Positions 24,342 through 33,877 of a stretch of 64,000 nt of DNA are shown here, piece by piece (position 1 is the stretch's first letter; each line of letters opens with the position of its first letter). The notes beneath the pieces were generated by a model. The model searched no databases. It saw nothing but the letters and a program-made list of their open reading frames with translations, and was not told the origin of the DNA. The position numbers and the translations under genes were made by a program. Source of the stretch: an uncultured Eisenbergiella sp. (GTDB taxonomy: Bacteria; Bacillota; Clostridia; Lachnospirales; Lachnospiraceae); assembly GCA_910585455.1 (NCBI GenBank), contig CAJUEL010000005.1, positions 83,411 to 147,410 on the forward strand, written 5' to 3'.

Positions 24342-26090
24342 ATGCTGGCGAAGCTGCGATATATTTTTGACAGAAAAGATAAGATAAAGATACTGCTGAT
24401 TCTGACAGCCGTGATGATCGGCAGCTTTTTCGAGCTGCTGGGCGTGGCGATTTTCACGCCCTTTGTGAACGTGATCATGGATCCTGTGAGCATACAGAAT
24501 ACACCGCTTTTGCGGCGGCTCTATGAATGGGGCGGTTTTTCGCAGAGCCGGGATTTCCTGGCGGCGATCGCCGGTGCGATCATTTTTATCTATATTTTTA
24601 AAAATATATTTATGGCGCTGGAAAAAAACTGGATTTACAAATTTTCCTACGGGATCCAGAAAAAAATATCCGTCCGTCTGCTGAAATCCTACATCAGGGA
24701 GCCATATACCTTTCACCTGAATAAAAATATCGCGGTTCTGCAAAGAAGCCTGCAGGAGGATACGGACCTTTTTACAAAGGGGATTATCCATGCGATGGAG
24801 TTGATTGCGGAAATAACGGTCTGCGGCGTGTTAGGTATTTTTCTGTACATGGAAAGTAAATCCATCACGATCATTGTGCTGGTGATGCTGGTGGTCTGCG
24901 TGGGTATTTTCACAACCATATCCAGAAAGTTTTCCAAAAATCTGGGTGCGCAGTGTCAGATTTACAAGGGAAAGCTATATCAGTGGGTAAATCAGTCCCT
25001 CGGCGGTATCAAGGAACTGAAAATACTCAACCGGGAAGATTATTTTGTTGATTCCTACGAAAAATATTTCGGAAAATACATCTATGGGCTGCGCATCAAC
25101 CGGCTGATTGCGGTGCTGCCCAGGTATTTTGTGGAGGCGGTCTGCATGTCCAGCCTGCTTCTGGCGATCCTTGTCAAGATGTTCTGGGGACAGGGAGACA
25201 TCACCAACTATATTTCTCAGCTCGCGGTGTTCGCGGTCGCGGCATTCCGGCTTTTGCCGGCGGTAGGAAAAATCAATGAGCATGTGGCGGATATTTTGTA
25301 TTCCTACCCTTCTCTGGATCTGATTTATCATGATTTAAAGCAAATCGAGGAGGAACCGGAGAGCAAGGTAAAGGAGGACATCGATTGGAAATTCCGGACG
25401 GAAATCCAGGTGAAAAATGTCAGCTATCACTATCCGGATACGGAGGAATGGGTGTTAAACGGCGTGAGCTTCCGGATTCCAAAGGGAAAGACCACAGCGT
25501 TTATCGGCCCCTCCGGCGCGGGAAAGACCACGATGGTGGATGTCATTTTAGGGCTTTTAAAGCCGCAGCTGGGCAAGGTATATGCGGACGAGCTCAATAT
25601 TCATAAGCACCAATACGTGTGGCAGAGGGAGATCGGCTATATTCCCCAGGTGATTTATCTGTCTGACGATACGATACGGAATAACATTGCCTTTGGCATA
25701 CGGGAGAAAGAGGTGGACGAGGCCGCTGTTTTGGAAGCGGTAAAAAAGGCGCAGCTGTTTGACTTTATCGAAAGTCTGCCGGACGGGCTGGACACCTTTG
25801 TTGGAGACCGGGGCGTGCGGCTTTCGGGAGGACAGCGGCAGCGCATCGGCATTGCCCGGGCATTGTACCATGATCCCGAGGTGCTGGTACTGGATGAGGC
25901 AACCTCCGCGCTGGATAATGAGACGGAAGCGGCGGTCATGGAGGCGATCGACCATTTGCAGGGACAGAAGACGATCCTGATCATCGCCCATCGCCTGACA
26001 ACGATCCGGAATGCGGATCTTGTGCTGGAGGTGACGGACGGAAAGGTCTGTGAAAGAGCCAAGAAGGATGTGCTGGGTGAGAATGTCTGA
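24342..26090 (+). CDS. ABC exporter, PglK/MsbA-like flippase (first copy)
   Basis: A 582-residue half-transporter: about six membrane helices (residues 15-310) and a nucleotide-binding domain with Walker A GPSGAGKTT (from residue 389), signature LSGGQRQR and Walker B VLVLDEATSALD. There is no N-terminal peptidase domain. Half-transporters of this kind in glycan loci (PglK) flip lipid-linked oligosaccharides, replacing Wzx. It starts 3 bp after the WecG-GT4 gene, consistent with moving the lipid-linked product of the neighbouring transferases. A second similar transporter is encoded at 48664-50466; the two NBDs are very alike but the membrane parts differ, suggesting two different cargos. Confidence 0.9.
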   Translation: MLAKLRYIFDRKDKIKILLILTAVMIGSFFELLGVAIFTPFVNVIMDPVSIQNTPLLRRLYEWGGFSQSRDFLAAIAGAIIFIYIFKNIFMALEKNWIYKFSYGIQKKISVRLLKSYIREPYTFHLNKNIAVLQRSLQEDTDLFTKGIIHAMELIAEITVCGVLGIFLYMESKSITIIVLVMLVVCVGIFTTISRKFSKNLGAQCQIYKGKLYQWVNQSLGGIKELKILNREDYFVDSYEKYFGKYIYGLRINRLIAVLPRYFVEAVCMSSLLLAILVKMFWGQGDITNYISQLAVFAVAAFRLLPAVGKINEHVADILYSYPSLDLIYHDLKQIEEEPESKVKEDIDWKFRTEIQVKNVSYHYPDTEEWVLNGVSFRIPKGKTTAFIGPSGAGKTTMVDVILGLLKPQLGKVYADELNIHKHQYVWQREIGYIPQVIYLSDDTIRNNIAFGIREKEVDEAAVLEAVKKAQLFDFIESLPDGLDTFVGDRGVRLSGGQRQRIGIARALYHDPEVLVLDEATSALDNETEAAVMEAIDHLQGQKTILIIAHRLTTIRNADLVLEVTDGKVCERAKKDVLGENV

Positions 26091-27699
26091 GAAAAAGAAG
26101 GAATGCGCGTTTTACGCGGGAATACTGGCAGTCTCGCTCCTGCTGTTTACGCTGGTCGGGGAGAGGGGCTATTATGAATATCCGGACAGCTGGCAGTATA
26201 TCGGACTGACAGGCGGAGAGGGAATCATGCCCACCTATCCGCTGTTCATCCATTTGCACAGAGTGATTCTGGGAGAAGGAAGATTTTTGTATGGCGTGGT
26301 GGCGTCCCAGACGGTGCTGACGGTGGTATGCCTGATGCTCTATCTGCTCTGGATCCGGAAGCGCTTTCGCCCGGGATATCTGGTGTCCGCCTTGATTTTT
26401 GTCGTATCTCTGGTTCCCTTTACGCTGGATTTTCCGGCGCTGATGGGAAACCATGCGATTTTGACAGAAGCGCTGACTTATCCGTTGTTTTATCTGTTTG
26501 TGATCGTGTTTACGGAGACGGCGATCCGGAAAAAATATGGATGGGTTTGTCTGACCGTCCTGATGGGACTTGCGCTGGCGCTGGTTCGGACGCAGATGCA
26601 GATTTGTTTTGGATTTGCGGCGGCGGTTTTCTGGTACGTGGTCTGGAGAAAAAGCGCGGGGAAGCGGCGCTGGAGCAGGCTTGGAAGGCTGCTTGCCGGG
26701 CTGCTGGTATGCGGAGGGATTGTGGTGGCTGGCGAGGTGTGCCTGCTGCAGATCAATGGGCGGCTGCAGGCGGTGGCGTCGGCCTGCAGGAAAGAGCTTG
26801 CCGGAAATGTATATATAGAGGAACAGATGCAGGAGGTTGCGTCTGTAAAAGCGGAAATATCCGGGATTCTGGGAGATTTAATGACTGTATCAGCCCGGGA
26901 AAATGAAGGAAATAAAGATACCGGGGAGTCGGACGGAGCTGTTGAGAATATGACTGGGCAGTTTGACAGCATTTTGATAGACAGAACCTTTTATGAAATG
27001 GATGCGGAGGACTGGAGGCTTTTTGAGGACTCTGAAACGCAGGAATTATTTCACGTGTATTATCGTCAGATGGATAGCAAAAAGGCGCTTCATATTTATG
27101 CGCGGAACGGTCTGTGGAAGTGGAAGGATATTATGAATGGGACTGCTTCGGGGGCCGGATGCATGTATAGTGGTTGGCTGGAATATGTGAGGGAAAATCC
27201 GGACTCGCAGATTGCGGACTCGAATTATTGGATGCAGGTGAACAGAAAAATAGCCTTCGCTCTGCTGAAAAAGCATTGGCCCCGGATGTTATACCATACG
27301 CTGTGCATGTTGCCACAGGGGTTCATCTGCACGGTGTTTTTCCAAAAAGAGACAGTTTATGGATTGTGCCATTTGTATACACTGTTGATTTATTGTACCG
27401 CTATCGCGCTTTTGGCAATTGGCTGGAAAAAAAAAGCGGTGGTACAAGAGCGTTGTGAATTCATGCTTTCCGCACTTTTTCTGAATATCGGAATGGTCGT
27501 GGTGATCAGTGTGATCTTTTTTGGCATGCAGCGGTATTTGATTTATGGATTTGGGGTATTTTACGCTGCCCTTTTGCTGATACTGGAGCAGCTTTATCGA
27601 GCATATGGGAGGTTACAATCCGGAAAAGCCCGGGTCGCAGCCAGAGGAGAACGTTATGGAAGAAAGGAAGAAGCCGCTCCTGATCATTCCGGCTTATAA
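26083..27699 (+). CDS. Multi-spanning GT-C-like membrane protein
   Basis: A 538-residue integral membrane protein with around ten hydrophobic helices and one large hydrophilic loop (about residues 245-385) probably outside the cell. The first extracytoplasmic loop contains YYEYPDSWQYIGL, an acidic residue position similar to the catalytic Asp of GT-C glycosyltransferases. A related architecture is found at 55757-57130 (YPYDSGVYWGMG). The start ATG at 26083 overlaps the ABC gene by 8 bp. Next to a polyprenyl-phosphate glycosyltransferase it could be the outer-face transferase that uses polyprenyl-phosphate sugars. A polymerase (Wzy-like) role is the main alternative. Confidence 0.6.
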   Translation: MSEKKKECAFYAGILAVSLLLFTLVGERGYYEYPDSWQYIGLTGGEGIMPTYPLFIHLHRVILGEGRFLYGVVASQTVLTVVCLMLYLLWIRKRFRPGYLVSALIFVVSLVPFTLDFPALMGNHAILTEALTYPLFYLFVIVFTETAIRKKYGWVCLTVLMGLALALVRTQMQICFGFAAAVFWYVVWRKSAGKRRWSRLGRLLAGLLVCGGIVVAGEVCLLQINGRLQAVASACRKELAGNVYIEEQMQEVASVKAEISGILGDLMTVSARENEGNKDTGESDGAVENMTGQFDSILIDRTFYEMDAEDWRLFEDSETQELFHVYYRQMDSKKALHIYARNGLWKWKDIMNGTASGAGCMYSGWLEYVRENPDSQIADSNYWMQVNRKIAFALLKKHWPRMLYHTLCMLPQGFICTVFFQKETVYGLCHLYTLLIYCTAIALLAIGWKKKAVVQERCEFMLSALFLNIGMVVVISVIFFGMQRYLIYGFGVFYAALLLILEQLYRAYGRLQSGKARVAARGERYGRKEEAAPDHSGL

Positions 27700-28369
27700 C
27701 GAAGAAGAGAGCATAGAGAGACTTGTCAATAACCTGACAGATAATTACCCACAGTACGATTATGTGATCATTAATGATGGCTCACTGGACCGCACAGAAG
27801 AAATCTGTGAAAAAAATGATTACAATGTCATAAACCTTCCCATTAATTTAGGAATAGGCGGCGCGGTGCAGACCGGATATCAGTATGCCAAAAGGTATGG
27901 CTATGATATCGCCGTCCAGATTGACGGGGATGGGCAGCATGATGTGTCTTTTCTGGAAAAGGTGATCGAGCCGTTACAAGCAGGGAGGGCGGATGTGGTG
28001 ATCGGTTCCCGCTTTCTGGAGCATGAGGGCTTTCAGTCCTCCGCAACCAGAAGATTGGGCATCGGGATCTTAAGCGGCCTGCTTCGCCTTTGCACCGGCG
28101 TTCGGGTGAAGGATGTGACCAGCGGATTCAGGGCAGTGAATAAAAAGTTTATCGATGTCTATGCCGCAGACTACCCTTCTGATTATCCGGAGCCGGAGGC
28201 GATCATCACGGCGGTGATGTATCGGGGGCGGATTTTGGAGGTACCGGTGGTCATGAAAGAACGGGAAGGCGGGGAAAGCTCCATTAATCTGCGAAAATCC
28301 GTTTACTATATGATCAAGGTGACATTGGCGATTCTGGTCAGGCGGATCAGCTACGGGTTTCGAAGATAA
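27656..28369 (+). CDS. GT2 polyprenyl-phosphate glycosyltransferase (DPM1-like)
   Basis: A 237-residue GT2 enzyme resembling dolichol-phosphate mannose synthase. Motifs: LLIIPAYNEEESIERLV, VIINDGSLDRTEEIC, GIGGAVQTGYQYA and the metal-binding QIDGDGQHD near residue 95. No C-terminal membrane helices are present, so it is the soluble-type (DPM1) form. The ATG at 27656 follows AGAGGAGA and lies inside the end of the preceding gene (44-bp overlap). The next gene encodes a DUF2304 membrane protein, the common partner of such enzymes, which may anchor it. Product is expected to be a polyprenyl monophosphate sugar for an outer-face transferase. Confidence 0.88.
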   Translation: MEERKKPLLIIPAYNEEESIERLVNNLTDNYPQYDYVIINDGSLDRTEEICEKNDYNVINLPINLGIGGAVQTGYQYAKRYGYDIAVQIDGDGQHDVSFLEKVIEPLQAGRADVVIGSRFLEHEGFQSSATRRLGIGILSGLLRLCTGVRVKDVTSGFRAVNKKFIDVYAADYPSDYPEPEAIITAVMYRGRILEVPVVMKEREGGESSINLRKSVYYMIKVTLAILVRRISYGFRR

Positions 28370-28384
28370 AACGGGAGGCGGAAA

Positions 28385-28768
28385 ATGGGAGCGAATATCT
28401 TACCGGTGAATCTGCGCATCACACTCGCAATCGCATTGGTGGTTTACCTGGTTTTGATCCTTGTTTTTCTGAAAAATAAGGCGATTGAACTGAAATATAC
28501 GCTGCTCTGGCTGGCGGCCGGCGTTGCCATGGGAATATTGATCGTTTTTCCTGAAATTCTTCCCTGGTTCATTCATTTGCTGGGCGTGACGGACAATATG
28601 AACGGTCTGTTCCTGATTTGCATTGCATTTCTGATGATGCTGCTGATGGAGCTGACCTCTATCGTTTCCAGACAGGCGCGCAAGATCCGCCGTCTGACCC
28701 AGAATCAGGCGATCATGGAGCGGGAAATACGGGAATTAAAGGAAAGCATCGGAGAAAAAAATGGATAA
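28385..28768 (+). CDS. DUF2304 membrane protein
   Basis: A 127-residue protein with three membrane helices (about residues 8-27, 35-60 and 67-90) followed by a charged helix (TQNQAIMEREIRELKESIG). This matches DUF2304 proteins, which typically sit directly after DPM1-like GT2 genes, as here. The function is not established; a membrane anchor or flippase for polyprenyl-phosphate sugar is plausible. It overlaps the next gene by 8 bp. Confidence 0.8.
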   Translation: MGANILPVNLRITLAIALVVYLVLILVFLKNKAIELKYTLLWLAAGVAMGILIVFPEILPWFIHLLGVTDNMNGLFLICIAFLMMLLMELTSIVSRQARKIRRLTQNQAIMEREIRELKESIGEKNG

Positions 28769-29489
28769 GGTATCCGTCATCATGACGACCTATAACAGCA
28801 TAGAGCATATCCGCACAACGCTGGAGAGCGTGCGGCGGCAGGATTATCCGTCCATTGAGGTGGTGGTCTGTGACGGAGGATCGACGGACGGCACGCTGGA
28901 TGTGCTGCGGGAATATGAAAAGCTGCCGGATATGGAGCTGCGGTGGAGGTCAGAGCCGGATCATGGGCTGTATGATGCCATGAATAAAGGATATGGCATG
29001 TCCACAGGGGAAATTGTGGTGTGCTTTAACGATGTTTATTGCAGGAAGGATGCCATACGGCTCTGCGTGGAGGCGATGGAGGCTCAAAACTGCAGCGGCG
29101 CCCATGCCGATCTGGTTTATGCGGACGGGGATAAGGTAATCCGAAGGTGGAGAATGGGCGAGGGCACGATTGCGCAGGGGTGGATGCCGGGGCATCCGAC
29201 GCTGTTTCTGCGACGGGAAATTTATGAACGGTATGGGCTGTATCATACCGATTATCGGGGATCGGCAGATTATGAATTCATGGTGCGGATTTTAAAGGAC
29301 GGAAATATCCGGCTGGCATATGTGCCGGAAACGATTGTGAGCATGTACTATGGCGGAGTCAGCACAAAGGGGCTGGGAGGCTACCTGCTCTCCTTAAAGG
29401 AAGGGCATCGGGCATTAAAAGAAAACGGCGTAAAATGCGCATGGGTGATCGACTTAAAGCGCACGATAAGAGTGCTTAGGCAGTTCTGA
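28761..29489 (+). CDS. GT2 family glycosyltransferase
   Basis: A 242-residue GT2 enzyme similar to the WcaA/colanic-acid group. VSVIMTTYNSIEHIRTTLESV opens the GT-A fold, CDGGSTDGTLDVL binds the nucleotide, and the EPDHGLYDAMNKG segment is typical of this subgroup. WMPGHPTLFLRREIYERYG near residue 135 is the conserved acceptor-side signature. The metal position is CFNDV rather than DxD, which is common for this subgroup. It ends a tightly packed gene run; a 98-bp gap with a hairpin follows. Confidence 0.87.
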   Translation: MDKVSVIMTTYNSIEHIRTTLESVRRQDYPSIEVVVCDGGSTDGTLDVLREYEKLPDMELRWRSEPDHGLYDAMNKGYGMSTGEIVVCFNDVYCRKDAIRLCVEAMEAQNCSGAHADLVYADGDKVIRRWRMGEGTIAQGWMPGHPTLFLRREIYERYGLYHTDYRGSADYEFMVRILKDGNIRLAYVPETIVSMYYGGVSTKGLGGYLLSLKEGHRALKENGVKCAWVIDLKRTIRVLRQF

Positions 29490-29542
29490 GATTGCCGGAA
29501 AAAGGAAGCCGGACTGCGGGCAGACGTAGAAGCTGTATTGGG

Positions 29543-29572
29543 GTAACAGTTCAGACCTGTCTGAACTGTTAC
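29543..29572 (+). repeat. Intergenic hairpin repeat, copy 1
   Basis: GTAACAGTTCAGA (29543-29555) and TCTGAACTGTTAC (29560-29572) form a perfect 13-bp stem with loop CCTG. It sits in the only notable gap (29490-29587) of this gene run, 16 bp before a start codon. A near copy occurs at 42392-42416. It may act as an RNA processing, attenuation or protein-binding element or be a small dispersed repeat. Confidence 0.7.
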
Positions 29573-29587
29573 GTATTTGGGGGATTT

Positions 29588-30715
29588 ATGAAAGAAATTG
29601 CGATCGATTTGCTGTGGCTCCGCCCAAAAAAGGTGGGCGGAACAGAGTTTTATATCCGAAATCTTTTGGACGGGCTTAAGGAGCTGGAGGATGAATTTCA
29701 TTTCGTATTGATTGCCGCTTTGGATAATGCGGATACCTTTGCGCATTACCTTACAGATAAGCGGTTTCGCATGATAACCGTAAATATCAGGTCGGAAACG
29801 ATTGGAAAACGCCTGATCTGGCAGAATCTGTTTGAGAACAGGTTCCTTAAGAAAAACGGGCTGCAAATATGCTTTTCCCCGGTTTTTTTCCGCCCCTTTT
29901 TCAATGGCGGGGTTTCCTGGATGAACACCGTTCATGATATTCAGGCTTATCATTATCCCAAATATCACCCTTTTTATGAGGTGGCATATTCCTGGCTGTG
30001 CTGGTACGCAAACTGCCTTTTTTCCAAAAAGGTGATCGTCATTTCGGAATATGTGAAGCAGGATTTGGTGAAGTATTTTCATTTTAAGCCGGAGAAGATA
30101 GAGGTGATCTATAATCCGGTCGCAGTGGAGGAGCCGGAGGACGCTGTGTTTGAAACGGTCCGGGAGAAATATGGCGTGGAAAAAGGGGAGTATTATTATA
30201 CGATTTCCCAGCTGATTCCCCACAAAAACCTGATGACGCTGGTGTCAGTGATGGAAAAGATTAAAAAAGAGAAGCTTTCCCTCCCTCATAAGCTGCTCAT
30301 CTCTGGCGTTTCCGGCTTCCGCAGCGATCAGCTAAAGGAGTTGATCCGGGAAAAGGGGCTGGAGGATGAGGTCTGCCTCACCGGATTTGTGGAAAATGAT
30401 GTGAAGTTTAGCCTTTTGAAAAATTGTCGGGCGTTTCTGTTTCCCAGCGTTTTTGAGGGATTCGGCATGCCGCCGATCGAGGCGATGATGCTAAAGGCTC
30501 CGGTCATTACGACAAAATGCACCTGTATTCCGGAGGTGACGCAGAATCAAGCCAATTATGTGGAGGATCCGTTCAGCGTGGATGCCTGGATCGCTGAAAT
30601 GGGAAAAAATCCGGGTGGGGAAACGAAGCTGGATGCGTCCGTGTATGAGAAGGGACGGATTTCGCGGAGGTATCTGGAGAGTATACGGGAGTTTGCGGAG
30701 CAGGGAAAACGATGA
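29588..30715 (+). CDS. GT4 family glycosyltransferase
   Basis: A 375-residue GT-B enzyme of family GT4. The N-terminal domain has WLRPKKVGGTEFYIRNLLDGL; the donor domain shows YTISQLIPHKNLMTLVSVM and the EGFGMPPIEAM signature that binds the nucleotide sugar, followed by APVITTKCTCIPEV. ATG 29588 comes after GGGGGA; the frame is open back to 29492 through the hairpin repeat, but this has no ribosome site. The next gene starts on its stop codon. Sequence type resembles mannosyl- or rhamnosyltransferases but the donor is not certain. Confidence 0.9.
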   Translation: MKEIAIDLLWLRPKKVGGTEFYIRNLLDGLKELEDEFHFVLIAALDNADTFAHYLTDKRFRMITVNIRSETIGKRLIWQNLFENRFLKKNGLQICFSPVFFRPFFNGGVSWMNTVHDIQAYHYPKYHPFYEVAYSWLCWYANCLFSKKVIVISEYVKQDLVKYFHFKPEKIEVIYNPVAVEEPEDAVFETVREKYGVEKGEYYYTISQLIPHKNLMTLVSVMEKIKKEKLSLPHKLLISGVSGFRSDQLKELIREKGLEDEVCLTGFVENDVKFSLLKNCRAFLFPSVFEGFGMPPIEAMMLKAPVITTKCTCIPEVTQNQANYVEDPFSVDAWIAEMGKNPGGETKLDASVYEKGRISRRYLESIREFAEQGKR

Positions 30716-31617
30716 AGGTATCGGTGATTCTTGTAAATTACAATGGTATGATTTATAATGAGGCTTGTATACAGTCTATCCTGAAAAGCAGGTTTGATGG
30801 TCAGATTCATATTTATGTGGTAGATAATGGATCGACGGATGGTTCTATGGAGGCGCTGCAGAGGCGCTGGGAGGAAGGAAGCGTTATTTCTTACCTGTAC
30901 ATGGGGGAGAATCTCGGCTTTTCAGCTGCAAATAATGCAGGAATCAGGCAGGCAATGCAGGATAGGACGGATTATTTGCTACTTTTGAATAATGATACCT
31001 GTATTGAAAGGACGATGATTCAGGAACTGGTTCATGCAGAACAGAGACATAAAAATTGTATGGTATTGCCCAAGATCTATTATTATGATAAAAAGGATAC
31101 GATTTGGTCCGCAGGAGGAGGTTTTAGCCGGATTGTGAAAAAGCCCTTCAGCTGCGGAGAAAATCAGAAGGATGCGCAGGCATTCAACGTAGAACGGAAA
31201 TGTGAGAACGGAAATGGCTGCTGTATTTTCATGAGCCGTGCGGTGATTGAGCAGGTCGGATTATTGGATGAAGATTTCTTTTTGTATTATGAAGATACGG
31301 AATTCTTTATGCGTGCCGGAGAAAAGAACGTCGGGATTTTTTTTGCACCAACAGCACGGATGTACCATAAGGTAAACGGTTCCACGGGAGGAAATGACAA
31401 TCCGGCGTGCGTATATTACATTACGAGAAACTGGCTTATATGTCACAGGAAGCACCTGGGGAGGGGTGCGTTTTTGATTTTTCTGATATATTTTCTGGCA
31501 AACAGGATTGCATGGGTTTGCATCTGGACTGGGCGGGGAATGCACGAACAGGTGAAAGCGGTATGGAAAGGAATGCGGGATTTTTGGGGAGGAAAAACCG
31601 GAAAATATGTGGGATAG
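30712..31617 (+). CDS. GT2 family glycosyltransferase (rhamnosyltransferase-like)
   Basis: A 301-residue GT2 enzyme of the type often called rhamnosyltransferase. SVILVNYNGMIYNEACIQSI, VVDNGSTDGSMEAL, NLGFSAANNAGI and the metal site LLLNNDT are all present, as is GNGCCIFMSRAVIEQVG and LLDEDFFLYYEDTEF, which forms the acceptor side. A hydrophobic C-terminal stretch (GAFLIFLIYFLANRIAWV) likely anchors it in the membrane. It overlaps the GT4 gene by 4 bp and ends the operon. Confidence 0.9.
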   Translation: MKVSVILVNYNGMIYNEACIQSILKSRFDGQIHIYVVDNGSTDGSMEALQRRWEEGSVISYLYMGENLGFSAANNAGIRQAMQDRTDYLLLLNNDTCIERTMIQELVHAEQRHKNCMVLPKIYYYDKKDTIWSAGGGFSRIVKKPFSCGENQKDAQAFNVERKCENGNGCCIFMSRAVIEQVGLLDEDFFLYYEDTEFFMRAGEKNVGIFFAPTARMYHKVNGSTGGNDNPACVYYITRNWLICHRKHLGRGAFLIFLIYFLANRIAWVCIWTGRGMHEQVKAVWKGMRDFWGGKTGKYVG

Positions 31618-31631
31618 GAAAGAACAGGGTT

Positions 31632-31660
31632 TGCAGTCAGGGAAGATACGTAGTATAATA
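31632..31660 (+). promoter_or_regulatory. Putative promoter before the acyltransferase
   Basis: TATAAT at 31655-31660 with TTGCAG at 31632-31637 (17-bp spacer), 23 bp before ATG 31683. The -10 is perfect, the -35 weak. It probably starts a new transcript covering 31683-37850. Confidence 0.5.
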
Positions 31661-31682
31661 AGCTGAATGTCAGGGGAAGATC

Positions 31683-32747
31683 ATGTATTTCAGAAAGAAA
31701 ATAACAGTGACCAATTTCATACTGGCTGTTTTGGTTATGTTTTTGCATAGCTATAATATTGTGCAATATCCTGCGGCGGAACATACATTTCTTCCAGAGC
31801 TTGAGTTTTTTGTGTCGAAAACAGCAGGTAATCTGGCAGTCCCGTGCTTTTTTATGATATCTTCCTATTTGTTCTATAGAAATTATGGGACAGATAAGAT
31901 TCTGGAAAAATACAAAAGCAGGTTTAAAAGTGTTTTACTTCCCTACTGGATCTGGAATATGCTGTATTATTTGCTGTTTCTTGCGTTGGTGGCATTTCCT
32001 GTCAGCAGATATTTCATGGACACGCAGCAGGTGGAATGGTCGATGCATGAGTGGCTGCAGGCCGTAAGCAACCACAAATATAATGGCGCGTACTGGTTTA
32101 TGCAGCAGCTGGCATGGTTTGTTTTGCTGTCGCCGGTGATCTGGATGATTATGAAGAGAAAATGGGGAATTGCTTTGCCACTTTTCCTTTTGGTATGGAA
32201 TTACGTGGAAATTCATTTACCGGCAGAGGGATTTGGACTCCGACTGGACATGCTGGTTTACTGGTGTGTTGGCTGCTATCTGGCGCAGCATGGTGCAGAG
32301 TGGTTTGAGTCAAAGGCGGCGAAAGAGAAGTATTATTATGGCGTGCTGTTTCTTGGGGTACTGGGAGCCCGTTTCTGGCTGGAGTACGTAAAGGGATTGA
32401 GTGTGTACAGCAGTCGGCTGGCGGCATTTTTGATGTTTATCAATGTTTTGTTGCTATGGCATTCGTTGGATATTCTGAGTTATCGAAAGGTATGCTGGTG
32501 GATGGAAGTCACTTTCTTTATTTATTCGACACATCCCATATTAGTGGATGCTGTGAAGAAAGGGATGGCGAAGCTGTTTCCCGATACGCTGGCATTCGGA
32601 TTGATCAATTATTTTGCGGCGGTAGGAATCAGCCTGTGCATCATCATAATGGCAGCGAAGCTTTTGATGAACTATGCGCCCTTTGTCTGGAAGATTTTAA
32701 ACGGCGGCCGTGGATTGCCAAAGGCGGACAGGGAGATTAGCGGATGA
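31683..32747 (+). CDS. Acyltransferase 3 family membrane protein
   Basis: A 354-residue membrane protein with about ten helices, resembling the acyltransferase 3 (OafA/WecH-like) family that O-acetylates cell-surface sugars. The N-terminal FILAVLVMFLHSYNIV contains the family His near residue 20, and AVPCFFMISSYLFYR matches the conserved FFxxSGf region with Ser-Ser instead of Ser-Gly. FIYSTHPILVDAVKKG near the end is the conserved terminal motif. Donor is expected to be acetyl-CoA or another acyl-CoA. It overlaps the next glycosyltransferase gene by 4 bp. It is distinct from the MBOAT at 20858 and does not need a carrier protein. Confidence 0.85.
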   Translation: MYFRKKITVTNFILAVLVMFLHSYNIVQYPAAEHTFLPELEFFVSKTAGNLAVPCFFMISSYLFYRNYGTDKILEKYKSRFKSVLLPYWIWNMLYYLLFLALVAFPVSRYFMDTQQVEWSMHEWLQAVSNHKYNGAYWFMQQLAWFVLLSPVIWMIMKRKWGIALPLFLLVWNYVEIHLPAEGFGLRLDMLVYWCVGCYLAQHGAEWFESKAAKEKYYYGVLFLGVLGARFWLEYVKGLSVYSSRLAAFLMFINVLLLWHSLDILSYRKVCWWMEVTFFIYSTHPILVDAVKKGMAKLFPDTLAFGLINYFAAVGISLCIIIMAAKLLMNYAPFVWKILNGGRGLPKADREISG

Positions 32748-33847
32748 AAAAGGGATATTATATTCATTTCCAGGGGCGCACCTCTATCGGCGTCAGCAAA
32801 AAGATAGATATGCAGCTGGAGGAATTCCGGAAATATTTTGAGATACAGGAGCTGGAGGTGGAAACCAGGAACAGGACGCTTGTGCAGAGACTTTTCGGGC
32901 TGTTTCCGACGGCGTCCATTGCGCGGAATTACAGGCAGGCGCTGGAACAAATGGAATCTCCTGACTTCTTGTATGTCCGCCGCACAGTAGCGGATAGAGA
33001 GTATTTGAATTTTTGGAAAACTGTCAAACAGCGCTGGCCGGAGTGTAAGATTATTATAGAGATTTTTACGTATCCTTATGATAAGGATGATTTTGGAAAA
33101 TGGAATGCATGGCCGTTTCTGATCAAGGAGCTTCTTTACCGGGGAAGGCTGAAAAAATATGTGGACCGGTTTGTGACCTATTCCGATGACAGGGAGATCT
33201 TTGGAATTCCCACAATCCGCACGACAAACGGGGTGAATGTGGAAAGTCTGCGCCCGGTAAAGGGCGAATATCAGCATATGCGGCTCCGGATACTTGGAGT
33301 TGCCTATATGCAGCGTCAGCATGGCTATGAACGGATTATTGAAGGATTGCGGGAATATTATCAGGATGGCGCGTGCGAATATCAGGTATCCCTGGAGCTT
33401 GTAGGTGACGGACCGGAAAAAGGAGCCTATCAGGAGCTGGTACAGAAATATGGTCTGCAGGATCATGTCCGGTTTTATCCGATGACCACAGGAGAGGCGT
33501 TGGATGATCTGTATGATCAGGCGGACATTGCGGCGGCTGTTTTTGGCATGTATAAGGTTGGCTTCCATGAAAAAGTAGGCGCAATTAAGACGAGGGAATG
33601 TCTGGCAAAGGGGCTTCCCATGATTTCCGCATCTCCTATCGATGTTTTGGAGGAGGGGTTCCCATATCTGAAACTGTTTGAGAATGACGGCAGTGTGGTG
33701 AATATGCAGGAAGTAATTGATTTCTTTGAAGATATTCGGAAAAGAGACGGAAAAAAATCCGTTGTAGCGGCGAAACTGCGGAATTTTGCCAGGGAGCATG
33801 TCAGCATGGAAATCGTGATGAAGCCAATCGTTGATTTTATCGGTTAG
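32744..33847 (+). CDS. GT-B glycosyltransferase
   Basis: A 367-residue GT-B type glycosyltransferase. The donor domain is recognisable: LRILGVAYMQRQHGYERIIEG, LELVGDGPEKGAYQELV and the segment GFHEKVGAIKTRECLAKGLP, in which the acidic-Ala-Lys-Arg-Glu layout replaces the usual EGFG...E motif. The N-terminal acceptor domain (about residues 1-180) carries no known motif. It starts on the stop of the acyltransferase gene. Donor and acceptor sugars are unknown. Confidence 0.8.
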   Translation: MKKGYYIHFQGRTSIGVSKKIDMQLEEFRKYFEIQELEVETRNRTLVQRLFGLFPTASIARNYRQALEQMESPDFLYVRRTVADREYLNFWKTVKQRWPECKIIIEIFTYPYDKDDFGKWNAWPFLIKELLYRGRLKKYVDRFVTYSDDREIFGIPTIRTTNGVNVESLRPVKGEYQHMRLRILGVAYMQRQHGYERIIEGLREYYQDGACEYQVSLELVGDGPEKGAYQELVQKYGLQDHVRFYPMTTGEALDDLYDQADIAAAVFGMYKVGFHEKVGAIKTRECLAKGLPMISASPIDVLEEGFPYLKLFENDGSVVNMQEVIDFFEDIRKRDGKKSVVAAKLRNFAREHVSMEIVMKPIVDFIG

Positions 33848-33877
33848 AGACAGGGCGTTTGCAGGAAGGAAAATGAT

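Noticed and set aside
24342..26090. ABC transporter as the exporter of the small double-glycine-like protein at 14332
   Set aside because: No N-terminal C39 peptidase domain is present, and its neighbours are glycosyltransferases, so a lipid-linked glycan flippase fits better.
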